From assembly GCA_027575765.1 (NCBI GenBank), contig JANBPT010000110.1, positions 1-64,000 on the forward strand: DNA of 64,000 bases, in the 5' to 3' direction. Positions within the stretch are counted from its first letter, which is position 1. Every line of letters begins with the position of its first letter. Below are positions 22,968 through 34,158 of this stretch, in pieces. The notes under the pieces are model-generated. The model ran no database searches. It had not been told where the DNA came from and saw nothing but the letters and a program-made list of their open reading frames with translations. The position numbers and the translations under genes were made by a program. This DNA comes from Tieghemiomyces parasiticus. Its lineage: Eukaryota; Kickxellomycota; Dimargaritomycetes; Dimargaritales; Dimargaritaceae.

Positions 22968-23362
22968 GTGCTACCGCCGGCGGTCGATCCCTGTAGGATG
23001 GACCCGTCGTTGCCATTCGCCTGCATCACTCATCATGATCGCCCCCTCCCTCTCCTGCTCCACCTCCACTCGTTCGGCACCAGTCAAGGTCCACTGCCAC
23101 CACCTGATGACCGAGTTACCTGGCGTACTGAGGGAGCTCCTTTCGTCAGTAATGAGGTTGCTAAGCTGCGTAAGACCGCGGCCCAGTAGACTCGCTGGTC
23201 TGAGGCAGTAACTGCACTAGCAAGAGACAGCGTGGTGTATATTGATTCCCACTCAGCGTCTGCTTTAATCGACAATGTGACAACGCCGCCATCCTACCAC
23301 TCAATACGGGTCGATATAAAGCCACCTCGACTATACAGCCCGTCCCCATCTGTTGCTCAACC
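22968..23362 (+). pseudogene. Possible broken exon with in-frame stop (unrecognised)
   Basis: One frame reads on both sides of a single TAG at about 23187-23189. The 73-codon part before it ends in NEVAKLRKTAAQ; the part after it begins TRWSEAVTALARDSVVYIDSHSAS and runs to another stop at 23369, overlapping a GTAAGC donor at 23363. The amphipathic character on both sides of the stop resembles real protein. No family is recognised. It may equally be chance, or spliced in a way I cannot see: GTAAG...TAG surrounds the stop but would leave an impossibly short intron. Confidence 0.2.
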
Positions 23363-23935
23363 GTAAGCTTTTGGGCGAAAACAAGGGCTAGGACCCCCAG
23401 CTCTCCACTACTTAGAAACAGAGTCTCCGTTCTTGAACACAGATATTGCTCATTTATGCCCCAGGGTCGGACTCTCCGTCCCCCTTGGCCTTTTTTTTAA
23501 TACCCCCCTCGCCTGCATTGCCTTTCGCTGACCCCTTCAGGTCCGGCTACAGTTGGTGGCGTCTAATAATGATTATGTCGCGGGTTCCTTGCATTGCATC
23601 TGCTCCATTAACCGCCGCGCATCAAAGAGCGCCTTCCATCAGGTCGGTATGTTTACAGCTTCTAGCCCCATTACCCTGGTTTCCCTATTTTGATACTCTA
23701 GGCTGGGATATGGCGTTACCCATGCACAAGCCCGGGCGGGCCATCCGGGTGGGTTTGGCAAGGAAGGAGTCCCTGAGTTTAGATCCCCCCCCCCTCCCTG
23801 AACACGGGAATGAGAGTGGGATAGAAATGGCGAGGGGTTGGTTGTTTGCAGGTGGCCACCCGTGGGCTGATTCGAAGGCGTTCTAGCTCCACACCTGCTT
23901 GTTTTTAGGGGAGCGGAGTGTGAATGTACACTGTT

Positions 23936-23959
23936 GGAGTGACCTGCGCCTGTCACTCC
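23936..23959. repeat. Short hairpin, 8-base perfect arms
   Basis: GGAGTGAC and GTCACTCC flank an 8-base loop in gene-free DNA. Confidence 0.4.
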
Positions 23960-24398
23960 TCGCTTGCCTAAAGTAGGAGTTCTGATGAAAAATAAAAGAA
24001 AAAAAGGGACAGTGACGACTGTGGAGAATGGAGAGTGGCCAGCAAGTCATCAAACTGGTGGTCTAACCCTCGTGGCCACAGGGCTGGCCTGCGACTTTTG
24101 GTAGGGCGAGTGTACGTTAGTAAGCATCGTGCGACCGTGGTTAGCCCGATTAGTCGCACCTCCACGTTTGTCCTAGGGACTCGAGACGGGGGCGCCGCCG
24201 TCCTGCACGGCGTACTCCACCGACAAGAACTAGCGAGCCTTGTCGAGGCAGCCCGGCTATCGGTCATGTAGAGCAAGTCGGCGGTAACGTTGTAAAGCAA
24301 AATTATGGCACTATCTATCCGATATTGGCTAAGGGATCCTGTCTTCCTCTTTTTTTTCCTGCCGTAAGAGTACGGGAGCCCAAATAAAGTTGGGTGAC

Positions 24399-24419
24399 AA
24401 GGATGTGGCTGACATCCTT
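24399..24419. repeat. Short hairpin with AAGGATGT/ACATCCTT arms
   Basis: Perfect 8-base arms around a 5-base loop, total 21 bases. It matches the hairpin at 17720-17740 in size, loop length and the AAGGATG/CATCCTT core. Confidence 0.5.
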
Positions 24420-25487
24420 CGTAGCGGCCTCCGCCCTTACTTCACCATTTCTTACCCAATATGAAGCGGTTCTGTAAATCGGTGGTTTGACGCTAGCGCC
24501 AGTCCGACTTACCCCATAAAACGTTAATCTGTTCAGGCCGGCCCTCCTCCCGCTGGGTATTCAGCCGACAAGTCGGTCTTAACGGATATCACCCCTACAT
24601 CGTGTGGCGTTTGATTCATACTTCTGTACCTCCTCGGGTGGTGTTCAAAGCGCGACTGCACGCGTATTGAAACTAACCGGTAAATTCTAACCCACCTCCG
24701 CCCTGAGCTGCTCCGTCGGGTATTTTGCCGGACAATCCACGATACCCCTGCTGCTGGATCACACCGATGCTACACTTGGCCAGAGCCGATTGGATTAAAG
24801 TATTGCCGAAGGGATGCGCAGAATTGGGTAGTGCGCCTATGCTCAACTTAAAGGCTGGCCGTAGTGATTAGCTCCCCCAAAGCGTCCAACTAGGGACGAG
24901 GCAGCTGTAATTAATCTGAGCCTTGGGTAATTACCTCATGTGGCCAAGAAGGGTCTTCCAAAGTCATCAGAGGCCCTAAAGAGTTACATAGGGCCGCTTC
25001 TGACCGGGGTGCAGGGCGGTCTTCGGGACCCGGTTTGGGTCTGACTATCTGTCCGAGTATGGTTAGAGTACTGATCGCTCTAATGTGGTCTTGTCTTCGG
25101 ATCGCGGTAACGGTAAGGTGTAGCGGATACCCGATCGTCCTTCGTCGCCCTTCTAAGGATGGAAAGTGTAGGCTGCCAAAACCACGGCTGACAGACAACC
25201 TTAACTGGTCGCACATAGTAGTCTAATATTAGGATGAGCCTAGTGTCAGGGGTCCAAAGTACTTACCCATCATTGTGGGGCTTCATTCTACCCCAACCAG
25301 ATGAAAACTCCGTCTCAACAGGGCTGAAGGGAACACCGACCCATATACATCACAACAGCCTGGGAAATGCTAGCGTGAAAAAAGAGTTTATAATACTGAA
25401 GGTACTGCTTTCCTCGGTGATTAGGCCCGCTAGGATTGGTCTAATTGAGAGTTTTTTAACCTGCCACTTCCGCCACTACTACAATGA

Positions 25488-27052
25488 TTACTGGGGTGGC
25501 ATCCCGCCTGGCTGGCTGCCCTGAGCTGCAGCGACCTGGGCCATTAGAAGCCGGAGTTGTTCTTTCTGCGCAGGCGGCAATCTTTCCACCTCTTGCGGGG
25601 GCAAGGTCAGGAGCTGGGCCAGCAAGGCCTGTTGCTGAAGCAGCGGGTTACCAGCCGGGATTCCTCCTGGTGCTGCCACCCCAGGGACATTGGGTACCAT
25701 CGGCGGCGGTGGTGGCGGTAGCGGGTTCGCCGGCTGCTGGGACTGCATGATTTGCTGTAAGGCGGGGACGTGTGTTTCGCGGTTGGCGTTGCAAGGCAGG
25801 TGGTAAGGTGATGTGACGAAAGTTGGCAGGATTGCATTAATTAAGTAATTGTTACAGTTATCTGAAGTGGCGTTGGTCAGCTCCAAGCCAGTCGGGTCTA
25901 AAGGCGTAGCCTTCGTCGACGTTCAGCCACCATGACCTACCTGGACCGCCTGGGGATCAATGAGACCGAGCATCAACATGGCCTGGAACAAAGCGTAGGT
26001 CAACTGGGGGTTGGATGATAACAACGAGTGCGCCTGGTCAGGCTGGGTCAACGCCAGGTTCTGTCAAATTCACCGGGGAGGTATAGCAGGTTCAGACCGT
26101 TTGGAGTGGTTAGTGCATCAAAATCCGTCATGCCACAAAGTTAATCCACTCGGTAACGCAGGCATTTCGCCTCCTTAAGAAGACCCAGTCAGCTCACGCA
26201 ATCATGTGGCCGGTCACCGTCGGGTCGACCCAGTACTTACTCGTGTGTAGGCCAGGAGATCGTGGAGCTGCGGTTGCGACATTGAGGCCAAGGTTTTGGA
26301 GATGGCGTCGGTGGCCGAGATGTTGGGGTTGCTAGCGGCAACGCTGTTGAAGGCCACGATCGGGTTGATATTGGGGGCGGGGCCGCGGGCCTGTGAAGTG
26401 AGAATATAGAAAATAAAAGAGGAGCATCATGAGGGGTAAAATAAACAACTGGACCCGGGATAAGAGTGCTATACTTGGACTGAACCGGCACGTGGCCGAA
26501 AATATCGCGCTTTGCATGCGATTTCAATGATTCCCATTATCCAATTCGCGCATGAAACTTACCTGACCGCCCCCCATACCCGATGGGTCAGCGTGCCCGG
26601 CATCAACGGGTCCGCCACGCACGTCAAAGCCGTAGCGGCGGCACATAGACGGGTTAGCAAAGTCGACGCGGAGCTTACGACCACCAACCTCATAGTCCCG
26701 TAGGTTGCGCACGGCACTCTGGGCCGTCTCCACGTCGAAGAACTCACAGAAACCGAACCCTTTGGGCTTGCTGGTTTCCCGATCGAACACCAGCTGAAAG
26801 TTAACCACGGGGCCCGCGGCCTTGAAAATTTCAATCAGCTGTTCTTCGGCATACTCGAAGGGAATGTTGCCCACTGGTTACGGTACGATAGGTTCCGAAT
26901 AAAGAGAGATGCAAGTGGTGCAGGATTAAAGTACCAGTCAGGATTGGCGTGCCCAGGGAAGGTCGTTCGTGAGTCACCTCCCACGAGCTTTGGAGTCAGG
27001 GCTTCAACTTACCGAGTACTACCGTGGACGGCCGGGCTGGAGGGTGGTTCAT
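25488..27052 (-). CDS. CSTF2: Cleavage stimulation factor CstF-64 / Rna15-like (295 aa)
   Basis: Five exons on the minus strand: 27052-27013, 26873-26563, 26390-26241, 26060-25941 and 25754-25488, all GT-AG and in phase. Exon 1 (MNHPPARPSTVVL) joins exon 2 to give VGNIPFEYAEEQL, opening an RRM at about residues 13-90 with RNP motifs VGNIPF and KGFGFCEF. Exons 3-4 carry the hinge domain (SQPQLHDLLAYTR; SNPQLTYALFQAMLMLGLIDPQAVQ) that binds CstF-77. Exon 5 is a Pro/Gln linker plus the C-terminal three-helix domain (LPPQEVERLPPAQKEQLRLLM) that binds Pcf11. The protein reads U/GU-rich elements downstream of poly(A) sites. It lacks the long Gly-rich region and MEARA repeats of animal CstF-64 and is close to Rna15 in size. 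It is divergent from RPB12, about 770 bases apart. Confidence 0.96.
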
Positions 27053-27824
27053 GGCGCTATTGGTACAGCCGGCAGGAAAGGGATGGGTGGTCTCCGCTAG
27101 TCGAGGGAAAGCGCTTTTCTGGCCGCTAGGTACGTTAACCTGATGCCGACGACGACAATTTCGGAAATCTGGCGGGGGGGTACGGTCAGTAGTCGGTGGG
27201 TATGAGCTGGGGAAGTCACTGCAAGTAATGGACGGATGGGTCGGATGGCGGAGATTCAAGGACAAGTAGGTTGCAGAACCTTGGACGTGGCATGCGAGCT
27301 GAAGCCGTAGCTAAGGTCGGCCCTGCCGCCTGGTAAGTCGCGCCAATCAGTCGCGTCCGAAGCTATGGTTCGTCGCCAAAGGGTCAAAGGGTGGGCCCAG
27401 CATTAAGCGTCATATCCGCCTCGGTATGTTGTATCACGTGATTGCCACTTGGCTGCAGTTCGTTTACCAATTGTGTGAATACGGCGGCCAAAGGGTGGGG
27501 ATTTATTCGGCAGCACCCTATCTCCCCCCACCACCAAGGTGACCATGAGTTATGGCGAACACAGGAATCAAAGTGTACCGGAAGCCTAGGCCTACCACTT
27601 GTTCTTTTTTTTTTGTCTTTATCCTGGCAGTATTATTGAAAAACCGTACACTCTGCCTCCAGCTAGCCGAACGCCTTTGCTGACACCCTAGCCGGTTGGA
27701 ATGTGGTTATGAGTGACAATTTTCCCAACGCAGCCATCCTTCCACATTTCCATTCACTTTCTACCAGTATTTTCCTGTTCTTTTCGTTGTCAATCTTGGG
27801 CCGAACCAACTCCCATCCATCACC
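27053..27824. other. Shared divergent promoter region of CstF-64 and RPB12
   Basis: The two genes point away from each other across about 770 bases. The region has the ATCACGTGAT palindrome and a pyrimidine-rich leader before RPB12 (27700-27820). No additional gene is seen. Confidence 0.5.
27433..27442. promoter_or_regulatory. ATCACGTGAT palindrome between CstF-64 and RPB12
   Basis: The same 10-base CACGTG-centred palindrome as at 14683-14692, here in the divergent promoter region of CstF-64 and RPB12, about 390 bases upstream of each start. Candidate Cbf1/bHLH site. Confidence 0.4.
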
Positions 27825-28247
27825 ATGCAGCAGCCGTCGTCTTTCCCCCAAGGTCCTGGTGTCACCACTATCCAGCAGCCGCTAGCTATGCCTTACCTGT
27901 GTGCGGGTAAGTCCTCCTTATTGACCTTTATATTCGCTGAGAGTTGATACCTTTGACCAATGCCAACGCGTAGCCTTGATGTGGTGTGGAAGCAAGAATT
28001 TTACCTTGTCCGAGTTCAAGCGTGGTCTTTTTTAAAGGGTCTTCCGTCCACTACACCAATTTCGCGACCTATTCATAGCTATTAACCACCTCAATAAGTG
28101 ACTACTCCCCCCTTCAATTAACAACGTCCAGAATGTGGCTCCAACAACGAAATCAAGCCCCGCGAGCCTATCCGCTGTCGGGAGTGTGGCCACCGCGTGC
28201 TGTACAAGAAGCGTACCGCACGTATGGTCCAGTTCGAGGCACGCTAA
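27825..28247 (+). CDS. RPB12: RNA polymerase I/II/III shared subunit RPABC4 (Rpb12), 65 aa
   Basis: Two exons, 27825-27906 and 28132-28247; the junction rebuilds the zinc ribbon [24 protein letters not shown] with Cys at residues 26, 29, 43 and 46. The C-terminus [18 protein letters not shown] is almost invariant in eukaryotic Rpb12. The subunit sits in the Rpb3/10/11/12 assembly platform of all three nuclear RNA polymerases. The N-terminal 22 residues (Gln/Pro-rich) are a non-conserved extension common in fungi. Length is normal. Confidence 0.98.
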
Positions 28248-29926
28248 ACCATCGGGAGCGCCCGAGCAGAGTCAGGACCTGGTCGGAGAGGGGGGGGGAG
28301 CGGTGCAAGTAAACCGCTTGGAAGCGGCCGCTGGCAATCGGTCTCCTCCCGGTATTTGGCATTAGGAAATAACGCCCATGGGCTGGCTTGTACATTGGTC
28401 TCGGTATCCGTTTCATATACGAGCCGAGGCATTGTTGGATTAAAGATTAGTTTAGGAACATTCTCATCTCAATGTTTCTTGTTGACTACGTAATACGAAT
28501 TGGGTTATGCACAGCCCGCTGACAGGTCCCGTACACAAATGTCTAGCAGTCAAAGTTGTTTGGGGTGACAGAGTTTATTTGTCTAATGTTTTTTGCAGAG
28601 GTGTTCGCATAGCAGCAGATTTTGTTTTGTGCCTGCTGAAATGGGCATTATGCGCTACCCACTCGCTAACTGGGCGTCTTAGGTGACGCGTTGTTTGCAC
28701 GGGCTGTGGCCAACCGGTATGCATCGTCGCATTTTGCGCCAGAACGAGTGGATCCTGCGTTGCGCCTGTTGCTGTTGCTGGCGCCAAGTCCTTGAGCTGC
28801 ACTGACAGTGCCAGGTAGACGCTACTTGCCATACCAGCCTAGGTCAATGCCATTGATGGCTGGGCTGATAGTTGATCGAGGATAATATTCACAACCATTG
28901 ATGATTATTGTGGTCGAAATAATCGCCAGCTTATGATCGCAACCTCAACAGCGACCTCTCACCTTGATTCGGTACGATGACGATAAGCCGAGTCCAGCGA
29001 AGTCGCCTGCGCCGTTTGATGCGTTATGCTACGATTAGTCTTCCTTCGGATAGAGAGTTTCAGTGTCCTCGTCTCCTTCATGCCGTGTTTCTCCCTGCTG
29101 CTTATCTATGATGTATTCATCACTGCTGTTATTTTGTATCAACGGTTGAAAGCCAAAAACGGAATGAAAATATCCTATCTGTCCACCAGCCGCCTCAATA
29201 AATGGCAGGCTGCCATAGACTCCTTTACTTTTATATCGTATTCTCAACCCTCGTGTATATACTACACCACCATCCTCTTGAGCCCCTGGGCCAATGGTGA
29301 GATTCCGGGGTGGTTCTAGTGTATAAAGTCCCGGGATGATGGTGGTGGTAGTCTGGTGCCTGCCAAGGCTGAAAAGTGCAAGGCCACTACTATAGCTGAC
29401 CAGAATCTGTGGGTGAAGTGCCAAGCACAAAGGCTGTTCCCCACCAGGTCCATAAAAAACTTTCTGATCCTGTTATCGCCGGGCTAAGATGTGACAAAAG
29501 TAAAGCTACTCGGGCCACTCTCCATGCGATGTAATGGAGGGGAGGCACCCTAGAGGTGAGTCGGCTGGGCAGAGAAGCCTCATCTAAGAAATGGACGGAA
29601 TAACTGCTGCCTGCTGTGAGACCACGTACTAATAGGCCCGACACTTTACCATTCTACTAAAATTTCTCAATTTGCCGTATGTTCATTGGCACAAACGGCT
29701 TGGCTCATTAAATCCATAATTTGCCTCCATCGAAGCGCAAATTTATGGGACACGCGCCGCAAATACTGCACACTAGTGGCGTCTATCCATCATCGCATGG
29801 CGCGAACTGGCTTGCTAATAACAGTAGTTTAATCCGACACTACCAGTTGCGCACAGATAATTTTGAGTGTTAGTAGTAAAACCAGGTCACTAACCATGCA
29901 CTGTACTCTTGCTTCGCCAGCTGCTC

Positions 29927-29944
29927 ATATATATATATATATAT
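29927..29944. repeat. AT microsatellite
   Basis: Nine uninterrupted AT units. Confidence 0.9.
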
Positions 29945-30173
29945 GATAGACTCTCTGATCCCGAAGGTGAAGGTTTCAAAGGACGGGTGCGAATGTGTTG
30001 CTTGCCTGTTCTGCCGCAACCCATACGTGTTGGTTATGTATCTAGTAAGCAACGCCTATGCAGGTAGAGTACGAATGTACCATCTCAAGCTAGGGATTGG
30101 TGGGCCTCGGAGAAATGACCGGGTCCCAGTATCCCTTTGGCTCTCACATTATTATTAGCATGTGGCGCCACTT

Positions 30174-30234
30174 CACCGGTTGTTAAAGAACAGGTAAATG
30201 AGGGAAGCATGGCATTATGGTTTTCCAACCGGTG
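30174..30234. repeat. 61-base inverted repeat with 9-base arms
   Basis: CACCGGTTG (30174-30182) and CAACCGGTG (30226-30234) are exact reverse complements separated by 43 bases, in gene-free DNA. Similar in scale to the elements at 18252 and 32851. Confidence 0.4.
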
Positions 30235-31337
30235 CTTCTGGGGTAGGGTTAAGTAATAAAAGGCGACCAGGAACCGAGTGGCTGAAAAACCGCCACCTCC
30301 AATGTTCGGAATCGAGTTTGATTACGATAGCCCTGCTTCAACAATGCTGCTAAATGAAGGGCCTCGGAAGTTGCACCGTCGCAAGTCCTAGGTGCTAGGG
30401 TGTTGTCCGACTGCTATCGGTCCGTACCGGTCGCCTATGTCCTGTGAGCTAGGTACGACTATACTGGCCGGACTTGGCTAGTTTAAGATCAAACGAGGGT
30501 GGAGAAGGCCCACTTGTCCCGACCTGGATCCAGGGCCCGTCAAATGCACAGCACTTATACAACGCCCCCCGCCTTACAGCAGAGCAAACCACCTTCAGTT
30601 GACTGGCGAGAGTTATGTGAACTTTAGGATGGTTGATGTCTTGTAAGGGTGAATGCTGCGCCATGGGAGGGGGGGTTTGGACCTGTCAGGTTTTCTTGAG
30701 TGGAAGATTGCCGGTCTTTCACAGCATCTTATAGATATTCGGTACACCCGAATTCTGTCAGCCACGGTTGCCTTGCGTCGATTAAACATGGTTATCCAGG
30801 TTGGAAGCTCAATGTGGTAGCCCATGCCAGCTCACTGGTCAAACGTAAGCGTTTCCGCAGCCTATGCTATATGTAGGCGGTTCACTCTCAAAGTTAATTC
30901 GGCCAGAAGGCCCTTCATATTCACCATTTACCTAACTTCATAACACCTTTCCCCATCCAAAGACATGTCTTCCGCCTCAGCACTCAGTAGTGGACAGGGT
31001 GAACGGGTTAGCATATCAACTTCAGCACGCGCTCTCCAATCGTAGCCAGTGCACTCGCGACCCTGCACCGGCCATTCTCTTCCTCCTCTGCACACTCGCC
31101 TCCCCCACACACATCCAACCTTATCCATCCTCTGCCTTGTTTCCTCTCATTCCCTATGGTCCCACCCTCCATCCCTACGCTGCATCTTTTTCCGACTACA
31201 CATTGCAACTCTCCCATGTGACCTGGTGCCATTTTTCTCACTTCACTTTATCAAAACATCACCTCATTACCTATAATTCCAGACTTTCTCGCGTAGCTCT
31301 CGATTCCACCTAGTCCCGATTTTCAAGCCTCTTCGTC

Positions 31338-32394
31338 ATGTCAACCGTGCAAATTCTGACCAGCGACGGTCAGACCGTCACTGTAGACCGGAAGGTGGTC
31401 TCTAAGGCCGGCGTCATCGACTCCGCGCTGGCTTCTGGGGCGGAAGGTAACAGCCCCTTAAAGCTCGACAACATCAGTGCTTCGGTACTCGAGAAAGTAA
31501 GTACTGAAGGTTCCCCATTCCTCTCTGCTTCGGTATCCCGTCTTCGAAAGAGCCGGGTCTGGTGCTTTACATGTCGCACTTATCACTATAGGTAGTGGTG
31601 CCTAAAGCAAGGACTTGGAACTCAAATATTGTTGCATACATGCTGAGGTTCGGCTATTCCGAGCAACGGCGTCTCACACCGTCTTCTTGCCTAAGTACCT
31701 TATTATTCAATATGCCACCGTTTACCCAACTGCCGACAGATTATTGAATATCTTAAGCACCATGTTGACGATCAGCCGGACGACGGTGAGGACAGTGACG
31801 ACGATATTGACGGCCCCCGTCGTGACCCTATCATTGACACCTGGGATGCCAAGTTTATCGAGGTCGACCTCGAACTGCTCTACGAGCTGATTCTGGTAAG
31901 TTAGGCGTACCCAATCCACTCCCAGTTATGGCTACTCTGAGTATTTGCCTACCCCAGGGCTCCTATGACGAGCTAACTTCCTCCTACCCTACGCAAACCC
32001 ACGATCCAATCTCTTGGCGATGCTGAAAGGCCGCCAACTATCTCGACATTAAGCCCCTCCTCGATCTGGGGTGCAAAACGGTGGCCAACATGATCAAGGG
32101 TAAGTTTGCTGCAGCAGTATGTAGTGTACGTGGTGGTCGCTTACGTATGACCCGTAGCGCCATGCCTCGTCTCGTGCGAGTCAACGTTGGTGCACGTAGC
32201 TCCCCTACCCATTTTTAATCACCAAAACTGACTCCAATATTCCCCGCCTTCCCCCCCTCCGCAACCATTATCCTGTATGCAACTTAGGCAAGACCCCCGA
32301 AGAAATCCGCAGTCATTTCAATATCCCAGCGGATTTCACGCCCGAGGAAGAGGAACAGATCCGCCTCGAGAACGAGTGGGCCGAGGACCGCTAA
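31338..32394 (+). CDS. SKP1: SCF ubiquitin ligase adaptor Skp1 (163 aa)
   Basis: Four exons: 31338-31496, 31740-31895, 32030-32099 and 32288-32394, all GT-AG and in phase. The N-terminal POZ fold starts with [26 protein letters not shown]. After the acidic loop comes [49 protein letters not shown], the classical Skp1 signature. The C-terminus [20 protein letters not shown] is the F-box-binding end. The protein links F-box receptors to Cul1 in SCF ligases. Length equals other Skp1 proteins. The third-exon acceptor (GAAAG) is not preceded by a strong pyrimidine tract, but the protein alignment fixes it. Confidence 0.98.
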
Positions 32395-33086
32395 GCCATT
32401 TGCCGTGCGGGCCTCGACTCTGTTTTTCTATATTTTTACCGGCTGCTTATCTGGCACCACATAAATTGCTGATGTAGGCCATCTTCATCATTTTGGTTGG
32501 ATTTCAGGGTTTATTGTTGTAGGCCCACGCTATTTCCAATACACCCCCGAAGTTATGTATCCATACCCATGGTCGTTACGACCTCCGTTACTTGCGCGTC
32601 ACACCCCGTGGCGGTCCGGATGAGCCACTACAATTCATCGGTTGCTGAAGAGCACCTCTGCTCTCTGTGGCGATCGTTTTATTTTTTTACTTTCCAAATT
32701 GCAGAGTAAACGAGCACCCTATATCCAAGCTATTATGTAGGTATTGGCATGGTAAAATGCAAGCTGTCAAGTCTTGTAGAGGAGAATGATTGGCCCTACA
32801 TAGAGCTTGGTCCTTAGTTGTAGCACGAAAAAGGACGCCGCTCCTTCAGGCCCTGGCCACATATTTACTGCAGCTAAAAAGCAGCTGCAGTGATAGCCAG
32901 GGAACCTCAACGTGGTAGACATTCCAGTTAGTATGGCAGAGTGGATGTTGGCGCATTGGCCACATCCCTTCTACCAACTCCGCTGACCCGATTACCCTTT
33001 TAAAATTCTTCAATTCAGTCACACTTTTCCGAATTCTGCCAACTCGTTCGCGCGGACTCCCTTTCGTTTAGCAACCCAGTTTCACC
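32395..33086. other. Intergenic between SKP1 and MGM101, with a strong hairpin
   Basis: This contains the SKP1 3' flank, the nested hairpin at 32851-32902 and the MGM101 promoter and leader. No gene is seen. Confidence 0.5.
32851..32902. repeat. 52-base nested hairpin (possible structured RNA)
   Basis: The outer arms CCCTGGC (32851-32857) and GCCAGGG (32896-32902) and the inner arms ACTGCAGCT (32867-32875) and AGCTGCAGT (32883-32891) are all perfect; the terminal loop is 7 bases. An asymmetric internal loop (9 versus 4 bases) separates the two stems. It resembles a small-RNA precursor or a structured RNA element, or an intergenic hairpin of no function. Confidence 0.5.
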
Positions 33087-34158
33087 ATGCTGCGCCACGC
33101 CTCTCTGTTCTCGCAGCGTTGCGTTCGCCACTATGTAAGTGAATCCCATTGGGTGGCGCCGGTCGTGAACGCCTGGGCGGATCTGCCCACGCTACGAATC
33201 CTCTCTTTCTCTCTTGGACTTTCTCAGGTCGACTGCCCATGGTCGAGTAATTGCTACGGTACAACTCCTAGGCCACACGGACCGCTGGACTAATTCATTG
33301 TATATATGTATCTATATATATTTATTCCCCATATAACCGTTGAATTGTGTACGCTGCTGCGACGACCACCTTCTGTCCAATACTCCCCCGTAGACCAAAA
33401 TTCTTAGAACTGGGAATGCCTCGAAGACGTACACACCGTCTCCTGCCGCCGCGCGGCCAACTGTAGTGCCCAAGCCGTCGGTAGGGACTGCCGCGGAAAC
33501 CGAGTCCGGGACGAAGTCGTCCCCGGCGGCAGCGGTGGCCTTCGAGGCCACTCCCAGCGAGGAGACCCCCAGTGAGCTACAGGCGGAAGTCATCCAGCAG
33601 CTACGGGCACTGGAGCAACAGGGAGAGGATAATTCGGCATGGGGAACCTCCTACGATGGGCTTTCGGCGCAGGCCTTCCCCGAACACATTGCCAAGGTAT
33701 TGTTAGCCCCCTTGGCGCCGACGGACATTGAGATCAAGCCGGACGGGATCGTGTACCTTCCGGAAATCAAGTACCGTCGGATCCTTAACCGGTCGCTCGG
33801 ACCGGGCGGATGGGGGCTGGTCCCGCGAGGACCGCACACCATCACCGAACGGACCATCTCACGTGAGTACGCCCTCATCGGTCTGGGTCGGTTCGTGTCC
33901 CAGGCCCGCGGCGAGCAGGACTTTTTCGACGCGGCCAACGGGTTGGCAACCGCGAGCGAGGGTTGTAAATCCAACGCCCTCATGCGGTGCTGTAAGGACC
34001 TGGGTATCGCCAGCGAGTTGTGGGACCCAGCCTTCATCCCCAAGTTCAAGAAGCAGCACTGTGTTGAGTCCTGGGCTGTCCACATGGAAAAGGGTAACAA
34101 GAAGAAGGTCTGGCGGCGTAAAGACCGCACCATTGAATACCCGTGGAAGGAGGCCTAA
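33087..34158 (+). CDS. MGM101: Mitochondrial genome maintenance protein Mgm101 (270 aa)
   Basis: Exons 33087-33134 and 33394-34158. The first exon encodes a classic mitochondrial presequence ([16 protein letters not shown]: basic, hydroxylated, no acid), then a GTAAGT donor; the CCCGTAG acceptor keeps phase 0. After a low-complexity linker, residues from about 95 on match the Mgm101 core: [92 protein letters not shown], and the C-terminal [15 protein letters not shown]. Mgm101 is a Rad52-like single-strand annealing protein of mitochondrial nucleoids. Length fits the family. The acceptor choice is by phase; an alternative TTCTTAG nearby would break it. Confidence 0.97.

Larger units (their letters stand above)
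21621..25487. other. Gene-poor stretch; possible decayed coding segment at 22.9-23.4 kb
   Basis: From 21620 to 22550 the minus strand is pyrimidine-rich, as expected for the leader and promoter of the disordered-protein gene. At 22968-23362 (plus) a frame of about 130 codons is protein-like in composition but broken by an in-frame TAG, and is followed by a GTAAGC donor-like site. The rest to 25487 shows no supported gene. Hairpins are at 23936-23959 and 24399-24419. Confidence 0.4.
28248..31337. other. Three kilobases without a recognisable gene
   Basis: No supported coding region. A minus-strand frame at 29035-29430 (131 codons) has no ATG and no known motif, and one at 28575-28832 (85 codons, ATG start) is unrecognised; I do not call either. 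The stretch has an AT microsatellite (29927-29944) and an inverted repeat (30174-30234). From 31080 on it is pyrimidine-rich, the leader of SKP1. Confidence 0.4.

Noticed and set aside
23187..24240. Stop-codon reassignment (TAG read as glutamine)
   Set aside because: TAG occurs inside two protein-like frames, but well-identified genes in the window end in TAG at the expected position, so the standard code applies.
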